Positions 8,146 to 16,682 of a stretch of DNA of 64,000 nt are shown piece by piece. The stretch spans positions 87,882-151,881 of the forward strand of contig NZ_LMOJ01000022.1 of the NCBI RefSeq assembly GCF_001424165.1. The letters are read 5' to 3'. Position 1 is the stretch's first letter; the number at the start of each line of letters is the position of its first letter. Source of the stretch: Massilia sp. Leaf139. Lineage in GTDB: Bacteria > Pseudomonadota > Gammaproteobacteria > Burkholderiales > Burkholderiaceae_D. The position numbers and the translations under genes are program-made. Under the pieces are notes generated by a model. The model ran no database searches. It had not been told where the DNA came from and worked only from the letters and a program-made list of their open reading frames with translations.

Positions 8146-8586
8146 ATGCTCCCATCCTTCTTCACACAGCTGCTTGCACGACTCCTGCGCCCGCGCACGA
8201 AGACGGGCGGCCGTTGGGGTGGCGTGCGCCTGCCGGGCGGCCTGTTCGCCCAGACCCGCTGCGCGCGCCACATCGACGCCACCGCGCGCCGGGTGGCGGC
8301 GATGGGCGTCAAGATCACGCGCCTGTCGCAGCGCCTGCATGCCGGCAGCGTGCCCGGCCTGGTCGACGCCGACCGCAGCCTGCGGCGCATGCTGGACGAA
8401 CTGAAGGAAGAATTGAGTACCATGCGGCGCGACCTGGCGCGCTGGCACAGCCGAGAATGCCGGGGACAGGCCGGCAAGCGCCTGGAAGCCGCCATCGCGC
8501 GCCTGAACCGGGTCAACGCCGACACCCACGCCGCCGCCGACCAGCTGCTGCGCCTGATCGACGAATACGACGCCGTCCAGACGTAA
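8146..8586 (+). CDS. Hypothetical basic helical protein
   Basis: A 146-residue protein I do not recognise. The first 30 residues are hydrophobic, then Arg/Gly-rich (RPRTKTGGRWGGVRLPGG). From residue 45 to the end it is one predicted helical region (LDELKEELSTMRRDLARW, then LEAAIARLNRVNADTHAAADQLLRLIDEYD), like a short coiled coil. Codon use fits the genome. It has no clear ribosome site and is convergent with the cys operon, ending 17 bases before the SUMT stop. It could be an unannotated conserved gene or, less likely, a chance frame. Confidence 0.5.
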   Translation: MLPSFFTQLLARLLRPRTKTGGRWGGVRLPGGLFAQTRCARHIDATARRVAAMGVKITRLSQRLHAGSVPGLVDADRSLRRMLDELKEELSTMRRDLARWHSRECRGQAGKRLEAAIARLNRVNADTHAAADQLLRLIDEYDAVQT

Positions 8587-8603
8587 CCCGGGCGCCGTCC
8601 GGA

Positions 8604-9383
8604 CTAGAACCCGCGTCCTGCCCGCTCCGCACCCGCTGCCAGCCCCGGCTGATGTTCGCGCAGGCGCAGCGCCTCGCCGATCATCACCAGCACCGGCCCG
8701 TGCGCGGCCTCCAGCCCGCGCGCCAGATCCGACAGCGGCAAGCGTTCGATCCGTTCGTCGGGTCGGCTGCAGTTTTCCACCACTACCACCGGCGTGTCGG
8801 CCGGGCGCCCCTGGGCCAGCAGGCGCTCCGCCGTCGCGGCTGCTTCGCGCCCGCCCATGTACTGCACCATGGTGTCGGTGTGGGGCAGGGCCGGATGTTC
8901 CGGCTGGTCGGGGCCGGTGCTGGAGGTGAAGAAAGCGACGCTGCGGGCGACGCCGCGCTTGGTGAGCGGCTGCTTGGTGGCGGCGGCTGCGGCCACCGCG
9001 GTGGTGATGCCGGGGACGATCTCGACCGCGATGCCGTGGGCCTCGAGCGCGCGCAGCTCCTCGTCGGCGCGCCCGAACAGCATCGGGTCGCCGCCCTTCA
9101 GGCGCACGACCGTCTTGAACTTGAAGGCGCAGTCGACCAGCAGGGCGTTGATCGCCTCCTGCGCCGTCGAGCGCTGGCCCGAGCGCTTGCCGACCGAGAT
9201 CAGCTCGGCCTGGGCACAGAGTTCCAGCATCTCCGGCGTGACCAGGGCGTCGTAGAGCACCACGTCGGCCTGCGCCAGCAGGCGCGCGCCGCGCACGGTG
9301 ATCAGGTCGGCGGCGCCGGGGCCGGCGCCCACCAGGTAGACCTTGCCGGATTGTCGAAGCACCTCGTTTTCCAGCAAGGCCAT
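8604..9383 (-). CDS. cobA: Uroporphyrinogen-III C-methyltransferase (SUMT)
   Basis: A 259-residue SAM-dependent enzyme that methylates uroporphyrinogen III twice to precorrin-2, the first step to siroheme and cobalamin. Motifs are VYLVGAGPGAADLITVRGARLL near the start, the DVVLYDALV loop, VVRLKGGDPMLFGR and VPGITTAVAAAA. It is a single-domain enzyme, without the dehydrogenase-ferrochelatase domain of CysG. It is the last gene of the cys operon, 25 bases after cysN, which supports siroheme supply for CysI. No precorrin-2 dehydrogenase gene is in the window. Confidence 0.94.
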   Translation of the reverse strand: MALLENEVLRQSGKVYLVGAGPGAADLITVRGARLLAQADVVLYDALVTPEMLELCAQAELISVGKRSGQRSTAQEAINALLVDCAFKFKTVVRLKGGDPMLFGRADEELRALEAHGIAVEIVPGITTAVAAAAATKQPLTKRGVARSVAFFTSSTGPDQPEHPALPHTDTMVQYMGGREAAATAERLLAQGRPADTPVVVVENCSRPDERIERLPLSDLARGLEAAHGPVLVMIGEALRLREHQPGLAAGAERAGRGF

Positions 9384-9408
9384 GCGCCGCTCCCGTCTCG
9401 TTGCCGAT

Positions 9409-10740
9409 TTACTCGCCCAGGCGAATCATACCCGCGGCAACGGTCTGGTGCGTGACTTCGTCGATCAGGATGAAGGCGCCTGTGGCACGGATGTCGCTGT
9501 AGGCATCGGCCGCCAGCGGCTGCTGCACGTTGAGATTGATGCGCGCGATGTCGTTCAGCTTCAAGCCTTCAGCAGCGCTGTCGACAGTCTTGCGCTGCTG
9601 GGTGTTGATGTCCAGGATGGACTCGACCTTCGTCACCTTGGCCGCCGTCTGGCGCGTGCCGTGCTTGATCCAGTACTTGCGGCGCGCGTCGAGCGGCTCG
9701 TCCGACATCCAGCAGACGTCGGCCACCACCTGCTTGAGCAGGGTCGCAGGCGCTTGTGCGCCGACCAGGGTGTCGCCGCGCGAGATGTCCAGATATTCGT
9801 CCAGCAGCAGCGTGACCGACTGGCCGGCGCTGGCGCTCGGCAAGCTGCCGTCGAAGGTCAGGATCTCCTTGACGGTGGCCGACTGGTTCGAGGGCTGCAC
9901 GACCAGCTTGTCGCCGACGCTGACCTTGCCGGACTCGATCCGGCCCATGTAGCCGCGGAAGTCGTTCGCTTCGTGGCCGTTGTGGCGGGCCACCAGCTGC
10001 ACCGGGAAGCGGAAGGGGGCATCATGGGCCTCGTCGTAGACCGAAAGGGATTCGAGCAGCTCGATCAGGGTCGGGCCGGTGTACCAGTCCATGTTCTCGC
10101 TGCGCTCGACCACGTTGTCGCCGGCCAGCGCCGACAGCGGGATCGCGCTGACGTCCTTCAGGCCCAGCGAGTTGGCGAATTCGCCGTAGGCGGCGACGAT
10201 GCGCTCGTAGACAGCCTGGTCGTAGCCGATCAAGTCCATCTTGTTGACGGCCACGATCACGTGCTCGATCTGCAGCAGCTTGGCGATGGTCGAGTGGCGC
10301 TTGGTCTGGATAAGAAGATCCACACCGCCGTCTTCGCGGAGTTTGACCTTCGACACGTCGACCAGGATGATCACGGCGTCCGCGGTCGAGGCGCCGGTGA
10401 CCATGTTGCGGGTGTACTGCTCGTGGCCCGGCGTGTCGGCGATGATGAACTTGCGCTTCGGCGTGGCGAAATAACGGTAGGCCACGTCGATCGTGATGCC
10501 TTGCTCGCGTTCCGCTTCCAGGCCGTCGGTCAGCAGCGACAGGTCGATCGTGTCGCCCACGGTGCGCTTGTGCTTCGAGCGCGAGACGGCGGCCAGCTGG
10601 TCGGCGAAGATGCCCTTGCTGTCGAACAGCAAGCGGCCGATCAAGGTGCTCTTGCCGTCGTCGACGGAGCCGGCGGTGATGAAGCGCAGCAGGCTGTGTT
10701 GGGTCAGATTTTCCATACCGGATTCCATGCGTGCGTTCAT
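9409..10740 (-). CDS. cysN: Sulfate adenylyltransferase subunit 1 (GTPase)
   Basis: A 443-residue regulatory GTPase subunit of ATP sulfurylase, related to EF-Tu. With CysD it makes adenosine 5'-phosphosulfate from sulfate and ATP. The GTP-binding motifs are GSVDDGKST, DTPGHEQY and NKMD, followed by two beta-barrel domains. I place the start at ATG 10740, whose A is the last base of the cysD stop (TGATG). Downstream Mets at 10728 and 10716 are possible. No APS-kinase domain is fused (CysNC type excluded). Confidence 0.95.
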   Translation of the reverse strand: MNARMESGMENLTQHSLLRFITAGSVDDGKSTLIGRLLFDSKGIFADQLAAVSRSKHKRTVGDTIDLSLLTDGLEAEREQGITIDVAYRYFATPKRKFIIADTPGHEQYTRNMVTGASTADAVIILVDVSKVKLREDGGVDLLIQTKRHSTIAKLLQIEHVIVAVNKMDLIGYDQAVYERIVAAYGEFANSLGLKDVSAIPLSALAGDNVVERSENMDWYTGPTLIELLESLSVYDEAHDAPFRFPVQLVARHNGHEANDFRGYMGRIESGKVSVGDKLVVQPSNQSATVKEILTFDGSLPSASAGQSVTLLLDEYLDISRGDTLVGAQAPATLLKQVVADVCWMSDEPLDARRKYWIKHGTRQTAAKVTKVESILDINTQQRKTVDSAAEGLKLNDIARINLNVQQPLAADAYSDIRATGAFILIDEVTHQTVAAGMIRLGE

Positions 10741-11678
10741 CAGAAATATCCTTGCTTCTTGCGTTTTTCCATCGAGGCTTCGGAGGTCTGGTCGTCCATC
10801 CGGGTCGCGCCGCGTTCGGTGACTTGCGTCACGGCGGTCTCGGCGATGATCGTTTCGACGGTGCTCGCGCTCGATGACACCGGGCAGGTGCAGCTGATGT
10901 CGCCGACGGTGCGGAAGCGCACGGTCTGGGTTTCGACAGTCTCGCCTTCCTTGGCCGGCGTCAGCGGGGTGAGCGGTACCAGCAGGCCGTTGCGCGGAAT
11001 GACTTCGCGCTGGTGCGCAAAATAGATCGACGGCAGGGCCAGCTTTTCGCGGGCGATGTACTGCCACACATCGAGTTCCGTCCAGTTCGAAATCGGGAAC
11101 ACGCGCATATTTTCGCCCGGGTGGACGCGGGTGTTGTACAGATCCCAGAGTTCCGGACGCTGGGCTTTCGGATCCCATTGGCCGAATTCGTCGCGGAAGG
11201 AGAAGATGCGTTCCTTGGCGCGCGCCTTTTCCTCGTCGCGGCGGGCGCCGCCGATGCAGGCGTCGAAGCCGTGTTCGGCGATCGTCTCCAGCAGCGTCAC
11301 GGCCTGGGCCGCGTTGCGCGAATCGGTGGCCGGGTTACGCAGGCGCACCGTGCCCTTCCGGATCGATTCCTCGACCGAGCCGACGATCAGGCGCTCGCCC
11401 AGTTCCGCGACGCGCGCGTCGCGGAAGGCAATCACCTCGTCGAAATTGTGGCCGGTATCGATGTGCACAAGCGGGAAGGGGAATTTGCCCGGGCGGAAGG
11501 CCTTTTCGGCCAGGCGCAGCAGCACAACCGAATCCTTGCCGCCCGAGAACAGCAGGGCCGGGTTCGTACATTCCGCCGCCACTTCGCGCAGGATGTGGAT
11601 CGCTTCCGATTCGAGCGCGTCCAGGTGGCGCGCGTTGACGGTGGCGAGGATGCCGGCGTTGTCAGAGAGGTTCGTCAT
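10740..11678 (-). CDS. cysD: Sulfate adenylyltransferase subunit 2
   Basis: The 312-residue catalytic subunit of ATP sulfurylase. The PP-loop SGGKDS lies near residue 45, followed by HIDTGHNFDEVI and GGARRDEEKARAKER, all typical of CysD; the tail EKRKKQGYF is conserved. The ATG 11678 gives the family N terminus. The frame stays open upstream inside cysH, but that part is a shadow. It lies 23 bases after cysH and overlaps cysN by one base, so the two subunits are co-translated. Confidence 0.96.
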   Translation of the reverse strand: MTNLSDNAGILATVNARHLDALESEAIHILREVAAECTNPALLFSGGKDSVVLLRLAEKAFRPGKFPFPLVHIDTGHNFDEVIAFRDARVAELGERLIVGSVEESIRKGTVRLRNPATDSRNAAQAVTLLETIAEHGFDACIGGARRDEEKARAKERIFSFRDEFGQWDPKAQRPELWDLYNTRVHPGENMRVFPISNWTELDVWQYIAREKLALPSIYFAHQREVIPRNGLLVPLTPLTPAKEGETVETQTVRFRTVGDISCTCPVSSSASTVETIIAETAVTQVTERGATRMDDQTSEASMEKRKKQGYF

Positions 11679-11701
11679 GTTTGCCTTGTATTCTTGGTGG
11701 C

Positions 11702-12418
11702 TCAAGCTGCCACGGATTTGATGCGGATAAGTTTGCCGTCGACGACGTGCAGGCCGCATTCCTTCGATTCGGGGTTTTCCCACCACCAGCGGCCGGCGCG
11801 CACGTCCTCGCCCGGCTGGATCGCGCGGGTGCAGGGTTCGCAGCCGATCGACGGGTAGCCGCGGTCGTGCAGGGCGTTGTAGGGCACCCCGTTGGCGCGG
11901 AGGTATTCCCAGACGTTCTCCTCGGACCAGTCGGCCAGCGGATTGAACTTGGTTATGAAATGGGCCGGATCGTCTTCCTCCACGCGCAGGTCGGAACGCG
12001 TGCTTGACTGCGCGCGGCGCTGGCCGGTGATCCAGGCCTGGTTGCCGAGCAGGGCGCGTCCCAGCGGTTCGACCTTGCGGATGCGGCAGCACTCGCGGCG
12101 CATCTCGACGCTGTCGTAGAAGGCGTTCAGGCCATTCTGGGCGACGTAGGCGTCGACCGCCTCGGTCTGCGGGCGGAACAGTGCGATGTCGTAGCCGTAA
12201 TGCGCCTTGACGGCGTCCAGCACGGCCAGGGTCTCCCGGTGCAGGCGGCCCGTCTCCAGCGAGAAGATGCCGATCGGCAGCTTGGCACGCAGGATCAGGT
12301 CGGTCAGCACCATGTCCTCGGCGGCCAGGCTGGAGGCGAACACGGCCGGCGTGAAATCGCGGACGATGCGCGCCAGGATGGCTTCGGTTTCGCGGACGCG
12401 GATGGCGAGGTCGCTCAT
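11702..12418 (-). CDS. cysH: Adenylyl-sulfate reductase (assimilatory, 4Fe-4S)
   Basis: A 238-residue PP-loop reductase that turns APS into sulfite with thioredoxin. It has FSLETGRLHRET and GQRRAQSSTRSD, plus the two cysteine pairs that bind a 4Fe-4S cluster: ECC near residue 108 and GCEPC near residue 195. PAPS reductases of the E. coli type lack those pairs, so this enzyme most likely uses APS directly. That fits the absence of an APS kinase gene in the operon. The catalytic Cys lies near the end in KECGLH. Next upstream gene is DUF934. Confidence 0.93.
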   Translation of the reverse strand: MSDLAIRVRETEAILARIVRDFTPAVFASSLAAEDMVLTDLILRAKLPIGIFSLETGRLHRETLAVLDAVKAHYGYDIALFRPQTEAVDAYVAQNGLNAFYDSVEMRRECCRIRKVEPLGRALLGNQAWITGQRRAQSSTRSDLRVEEDDPAHFITKFNPLADWSEENVWEYLRANGVPYNALHDRGYPSIGCEPCTRAIQPGEDVRAGRWWWENPESKECGLHVVDGKLIRIKSVAA

Positions 12419-12449
12419 AGATGTTTCCAGTGCGGGTTCCAGTGCGTTC

Positions 12450-13007
12450 TCAGATGCCGGCGCCGACGTCGGTGTGCTCTGGCGGCACGTCGCGTTCCTT
12501 GCGGCGGAACAGTGGCAGCGGCTGGTCGACCGAAGCCTGGTAAGTCTCGGAAAACACCGTGAGACCCTTCAGGGCGTCATGGATCGAGCGGTCCTTGCGC
12601 GTGGCGTAGGCATTGAAGCCGACGCGCGACATCGAGAACAGCTGGTCGCGCAGCACGTCGCCGATCGCCCGCAGTTCGCCCGTGTAGCCGAGGCGCTTGC
12701 GCACGTTGAAGGCGATCGAATAGCCGCGGCCATCGGAAAATTTCGGGAAGTCGACGGCGATCACGGCGAAGCGGTCGGACTCGCCCTTGAGCGCTTCGAA
12801 ACGCTCGTCGGCGGCGATCCACACACCCAGCTCGGCGCGCTGCGCCAGGGTGTCCTTCTGCGCCAGCCAGACCGTCAGCGGCACGATGACCTTGCCTGCG
12901 GGGACGACGACGGATTCCGCCGCATCGCCCTCGGCCAGGCGCAGCACGCTCCAGTCATCTGGAACGACTTCGCGGCCGCGGATGATTTCTTTATGTGCTT
13001 CAAGCAT
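12450..13007 (-). CDS. DUF934 protein of the cys operon
   Basis: A 185-residue DUF934 protein, a family found next to sulfite reductase in many proteobacteria; its biochemical role is not established. Recognisable features are the central DFPKFSDGRGYSIAFNVRKRLGY and the following LRAIGDVLRDQLFSMSRVGFNAY. No cofactor motif or membrane segment is visible. The start is ATG 13007, overlapping the cysI stop by eight bases, with GGGGAAG upstream inside cysI. This suggests tight coupling to the sulfite reductase, and a helper role in its assembly or electron supply is a guess. Confidence 0.88.
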   Translation of the reverse strand: MLEAHKEIIRGREVVPDDWSVLRLAEGDAAESVVVPAGKVIVPLTVWLAQKDTLAQRAELGVWIAADERFEALKGESDRFAVIAVDFPKFSDGRGYSIAFNVRKRLGYTGELRAIGDVLRDQLFSMSRVGFNAYATRKDRSIHDALKGLTVFSETYQASVDQPLPLFRRKERDVPPEHTDVGAGI

Positions 13008-14685
13008 GGTCTTCCCCAACCAGTTCGCCTTTGGAAATCGGCGTGGCGTACACGTGTTCTTTGAATGGTGCGATGCCCAGGCGCTGGGCGGTCTCGACGA
13101 AGCGTTCGCCTTCGAAGCGGTGGTTCACATACACCTGCAGCAGGCGGTCGATCACTTCCGGCATCTGACCGCCCGAGAACGAGGGGCCGATGATCTTGCC
13201 GATGGCCGAGTTGTTGCCCTGGGCGCCGCCGATCGAGACCTGGTACCACTCGCTGCCGTCCTTGTCGACGCCGAGCACGCCGATCGAACCGACGTGGTGG
13301 TGGCCGCAGGCGTTGATGCAGCCCGAGATGTTCAGTTCGATGTCGCCGATGTCGTGCTGGAAGTCGAGGTTGTCGAAGCGCTCGGCAATGGCCGCCGCGA
13401 TCGGGATCGATTTCGCATTCGCCAGCGAGCAGAAATCGCCGCCAGGGCAGGAAATGATGTCGGTCAGGAGGCCGATGTTCGGCGTCGCCAGGCCCTTGGC
13501 CTTGGCCAGCGTCCAGACCTCGAACAGATCCGACTGCTTGACGTCGGCCAGCACCAGGTTCTGCTCGTGGGTCACGCGCAATTCGCCGAAGCTGAACTTG
13601 TCGGCCAGGTCGGCCACGAAGTCGATCTGCTCGGCGGTGGCGTCGCCCGGCGGCACGCCGGTCTTCTTCAGCGACAGCACGACCGAGGCATAGCCCGGCA
13701 CTTTATGGGGCTTGACGTTGCGGTTGAGCCAGTTGGCGAAGGCCTTGTTGTCCGGATGGGCCAGCAGCGGGTTGCTGTCGTCCAGGGTGGCGTAGGCCGG
13801 CGCTTCGAAATAGGCGGCCACGCGGTCGTATTCTTCCTGGGTCAGGGTTTCCGGGCCATCCTTCAGGTCTTGCCATTCTTCCTCGACCAGACGCGTGAAT
13901 TCCTCCACGCCCAGGGCCTTGAGCAGGATCTTGATGCGGGCCTTGTACTTGTTGTCGCGGCGGCCGTACGAGTTGTACACGCGCATTACGGCTTCGGTAT
14001 AGGTCAGCAGGTGCTGCCACGGCAGGAATTCGCGGATCACGCTGCCCAGGATCGGAGTACGGCCCATGCCGCCGCCGGCCATGAACTTGAAGCCGACTTC
14101 GCCCGCCTCGTTATGGGTGAGCGTCAGGCCGATGTCGTGGATGGCGATCGCTGCGCGGTCTTCGACGGCGCCGTTGATCGCCACCTTGAACTTGCGGGGC
14201 AGGGCGATGAATTCGGGGTGGAAGGTGCTCCACTGGCGCAGGATCTCGGCGAAGGGGCGCGGATCCATGATCTCGTCGGCCGCCACGCCGGCGAACTCGT
14301 CGGTCGTAATATTGCGGATGCAATTGCCCGAGGTCTGGATGGCGTGCATTTCCACCGAGGCCAGGTCGGTCAGGATGTCCGGGGTCTGTTCCAGCTCGAT
14401 CCAGTTGAACTGGATGTTCTGGCGCGTCGTGAAGTGGCCATAGCCGCGGTCGTACTTGCGCGCGATGTGGGCGAACATGCGCATCTGGGCGGTCGACAGC
14501 AGGCCATAGGGCACGGCGATGCGCAGCATATAGGCATGACGCTGCATGTACAGGCCGTTTTGCAGGCGCAGCGGCAGGAACTCTTCTTCGGTCAGCTCGT
14601 CGTTCAGGCGGCGGGCAACCTGGTCGCGGTACTGCGCAATGCGCTCGCGGACGATGAGATGGTCGTATTGGTCGTAGCGGTACAT
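13000..14685 (-). CDS. cysI: Sulfite reductase hemoprotein (nitrite/sulfite reductase family)
   Basis: A 561-residue siroheme and 4Fe-4S enzyme that reduces sulfite to sulfide. The cluster cysteines are SCPGGDFC (Cx5C) and GCINAC (Cx3C) in the C-terminal third. The N-terminal part has HFTTRQNIQFNWI and the RNIT siroheme-binding region. No flavoprotein partner (cysJ) is present, so electrons probably come from ferredoxin or another donor. It could in principle be an assimilatory nitrite reductase, but its place at the head of cysH-cysD-cysN and opposite a CysB-like gene argues for sulfite. AGGATA precedes ATG 14685. Confidence 0.92.
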   Translation of the reverse strand: MYRYDQYDHLIVRERIAQYRDQVARRLNDELTEEEFLPLRLQNGLYMQRHAYMLRIAVPYGLLSTAQMRMFAHIARKYDRGYGHFTTRQNIQFNWIELEQTPDILTDLASVEMHAIQTSGNCIRNITTDEFAGVAADEIMDPRPFAEILRQWSTFHPEFIALPRKFKVAINGAVEDRAAIAIHDIGLTLTHNEAGEVGFKFMAGGGMGRTPILGSVIREFLPWQHLLTYTEAVMRVYNSYGRRDNKYKARIKILLKALGVEEFTRLVEEEWQDLKDGPETLTQEEYDRVAAYFEAPAYATLDDSNPLLAHPDNKAFANWLNRNVKPHKVPGYASVVLSLKKTGVPPGDATAEQIDFVADLADKFSFGELRVTHEQNLVLADVKQSDLFEVWTLAKAKGLATPNIGLLTDIISCPGGDFCSLANAKSIPIAAAIAERFDNLDFQHDIGDIELNISGCINACGHHHVGSIGVLGVDKDGSEWYQVSIGGAQGNNSAIGKIIGPSFSGGQMPEVIDRLLQVYVNHRFEGERFVETAQRLGIAPFKEHVYATPISKGELVGEDHA

Positions 14686-14853
14686 AAAGGTATCCTGGAA
14701 GGTCGGGTTATGAGCCCGGTAAGCTAGAACGAATGGTAAGGGCAGACAGCTTTATTCCAAACGACTGACAATTTATTTGCTTATATACGGTAGGGGCATA
14801 AGCAATCGCATAAAATACCGACTGGCGTTTCCACAACTTTTTCAATAATAGGA
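14686..14853. promoter_or_regulatory. Divergent cys operon / cysB-like promoter region
   Basis: 168 bp between divergent genes, with an AT-rich centre (about 14750-14850) in an otherwise GC-rich area. It is the expected place for LysR-type binding sites controlling the cys operon and for autoregulation. Candidate AT-rich half sites include ATAAGCAATCGCATAAA near 14798. The exact sites are inference. Confidence 0.5.
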
Positions 14854-15792
14854 ATGAACCTTCATCAATTGCGCTTCGTCCGCGAAGCCGTGCGCCAGAA
14901 CTACAACCTGACCGACGCCGCCAAGGCCCTGTTCACCTCGCAGCCAGGGGTGTCGAAGGCCATCATCGAGCTGGAAGAAGAGCTCGGCGTCGACATCTTC
15001 ACCCGCCACGGCAAGCGCATCCGCGGGCTGACCGAGCCGGGCCGGCTGGTGCTGGAATCGGTCGAGCTGATCATGCAGGAGATCGAAAGCCTGAAACGCA
15101 TCGGCAAGGAATACGCGGCCCACGACAGCGGCAGTTTCACCATTGCCACCACCCACACCCAGGCGCGCTACATGCTGCCGAAGGTGGTGCAGGCCTTCAT
15201 GCAGAAGTTCCCCAAGGTGCGCTTGTCTCTTTTGCAAGGCAACCCGAAGCAGATCGCCGACATGGTCAAGACCGGCCAGGCCGACCTGGCAATCGCCACC
15301 GAAGCCATCGCGGCGATGGACGGGCTGGTGACCTTGCCCTGCTACCAATGGGAACACGTGGTGGTGGTGCCGCCGGAACACGAGCTGCTGCGCTCGAAGG
15401 CGGTCTCGCTGGAAGAGATCGCCAGCTACCCGCTGATCACTTACGACGCCGCCTTTGCCGGGCGCAGCAAGATCGACCATGCCTTCACCCTGCGCGAGCT
15501 GAAGCCGGACGTGCTGCTGGAAGCGATCGACGCCGACGTCATCAAGACCTATGTCGAGCTGGGCATGGGCGTGGGCATCATCGCCGGCATGGCCTTCGAC
15601 ACCGAACGCGACCGCAACCTGCGGACGATTCCCGTCGGCCACTTGTTCGGCATGAACGTGTCGCGCGTGGCGGTGAAGCAGGGCGCCTACCTGCGCAGTT
15701 ATATTTATACCTTCATCGAACTGCTGGCGCCGAGCCTGACCCGCAAGATGGTCGAGGCGGCGATGCGCGGCGGTGAGAATTACGAACTTTGA
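14854..15792 (+). CDS. cysB: CysB-family LysR transcriptional regulator
   Basis: A 312-residue LysR-type regulator of the CysB/Cbl branch. The N-terminal helix-turn-helix runs through MNLHQLRFVREAVR and LTDAAKALFTSQPGVSKAIIELEEELG, a CysB-type sequence. The ligand domain has TTHTQARYMLP, which in CysB lines the sulfate/acetylserine pocket, and GMGVGIIAGMAFD. It is divergent from the cys operon, so it likely activates it when sulfur is short. AGGA lies almost against the ATG, an unusually short ribosome-site spacing. CysB or Cbl cannot be separated by eye. Confidence 0.93.
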   Translation: MNLHQLRFVREAVRQNYNLTDAAKALFTSQPGVSKAIIELEEELGVDIFTRHGKRIRGLTEPGRLVLESVELIMQEIESLKRIGKEYAAHDSGSFTIATTHTQARYMLPKVVQAFMQKFPKVRLSLLQGNPKQIADMVKTGQADLAIATEAIAAMDGLVTLPCYQWEHVVVVPPEHELLRSKAVSLEEIASYPLITYDAAFAGRSKIDHAFTLRELKPDVLLEAIDADVIKTYVELGMGVGIIAGMAFDTERDRNLRTIPVGHLFGMNVSRVAVKQGAYLRSYIYTFIELLAPSLTRKMVEAAMRGGENYEL

Positions 15793-15816
15793 AGCAATGC
15801 GCTTTACGAGAAAAGC

Positions 15817-16467
15817 ATGAGCAATCAACAAGTAGCAAAATATTACGCCCTGCTGGGCGAGGCGCTCGAGGACAAGTACCTCGAGCCGGACATGGATGAA
15901 GACATCGACGACATGAGCATCCACCTCGGCAACCTGCTGGCCGGGCACACGGTGCTGGAATTGGGCTGCGGCACCGGTTTCTGGACGGAAGTCGTGGCCG
16001 AGTCGGCACTGTCGGTGCTGGCGGTGGACATCAACGCTTCCCTGGTCGACATCGCGCGTGCGCGTCCGATGGCGGAGGACAAGGTTCGCTTCCGCGTCGC
16101 TGACGCCCTCGGCCTGCCCGAGGACATCGGCAAGTTCTCCGCCGTGCTGGTGAGTTTCCTGTGGGCCCACCTGAACAAGAAGGAGCAGGAACAGCTGCTG
16201 GCGACGCTGAAGAAGCGCCTGGGCAAGGACGTGCTGCTGGTGATCCTGGACGATTCCTTCGTCGAAGGCTTCAGCGAGACGATCGCGCGTACGGATGCGG
16301 ACGGGACGACCTACGAGATCCTCACAACGCCGGACGGCGAGCGTTTCGAGCTGCCGAAGAGTTATCAGTCGGACAGCGCCTTGCGCAAGCGGCTGGGGAA
16401 TGTGGGCAAGGAGATCAAGATCGAGCGGGTGGAGTTTTTCTGGATCCTGACCTGCCGCCTCAAATGA
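15817..16467 (+). CDS. Class I SAM-dependent methyltransferase
   Basis: A 216-residue methyltransferase. The SAM-binding motif VLELGCGTGFW lies near residue 48, an acidic end of strand two in VLAVDIN, and motif-III-like RFRVADALGLP follows. The rest (LWAHLNKKEQEQLLATLKKRLG, then VILDDSFVEGFSETI) fits the Rossmann fold. The substrate is unknown. It begins 24 bases after the cysB-like gene on the same strand and may be co-transcribed with it. A palindromic repeat and a terminator follow. Confidence 0.88.
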   Translation: MSNQQVAKYYALLGEALEDKYLEPDMDEDIDDMSIHLGNLLAGHTVLELGCGTGFWTEVVAESALSVLAVDINASLVDIARARPMAEDKVRFRVADALGLPEDIGKFSAVLVSFLWAHLNKKEQEQLLATLKKRLGKDVLLVILDDSFVEGFSETIARTDADGTTYEILTTPDGERFELPKSYQSDSALRKRLGNVGKEIKIERVEFFWILTCRLK

Positions 16468-16471
16468 TCAT

Positions 16472-16616
16472 GTAGGGTGGGCGCCCCGTGCCCACACGGG
16501 AATGACGACCATTGTCGCCACGCATTCGTCACGTCAAACAATGCGCACCGTTTACGCGTGGGCACGGGGCGCCCGGTGAACCCGTAATTGAGGCCATTGG
16601 CCTCAATTACCCCTAC
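16472..16616. repeat. Modular palindromic intergenic repeat, copy 4
   Basis: Bounded by GTAGGG (16472-16477) and CCCTAC (16611-16616). The left arm and the matching right arm have the GGGCGCCCCGTGCCCAC core, then a GGTGAACCCG linker and the GAGGCCATTGGCCTC palindrome with TAATT/AATTA flanks. In copy 1 those flanks are TGATC/GATCA, so both sides of the stem changed together. Confidence 0.8.
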
Positions 16617-16635
16617 GAGACATCGGGTCTCATAT

Positions 16636-16664
16636 AAAAAACGCGCGCCGAGGCGCGCGTTTTT
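16636..16664. terminator. Bidirectional rho-independent terminator
   Basis: The stem ACGCGCGCC/GGCGCGCGT has a two-base loop, with a run of A before it and T after it. It lies between the convergent methyltransferase and porin genes and suits both. Confidence 0.85.
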
Positions 16665-16682
16665 CCTCTTACATCACACCAA

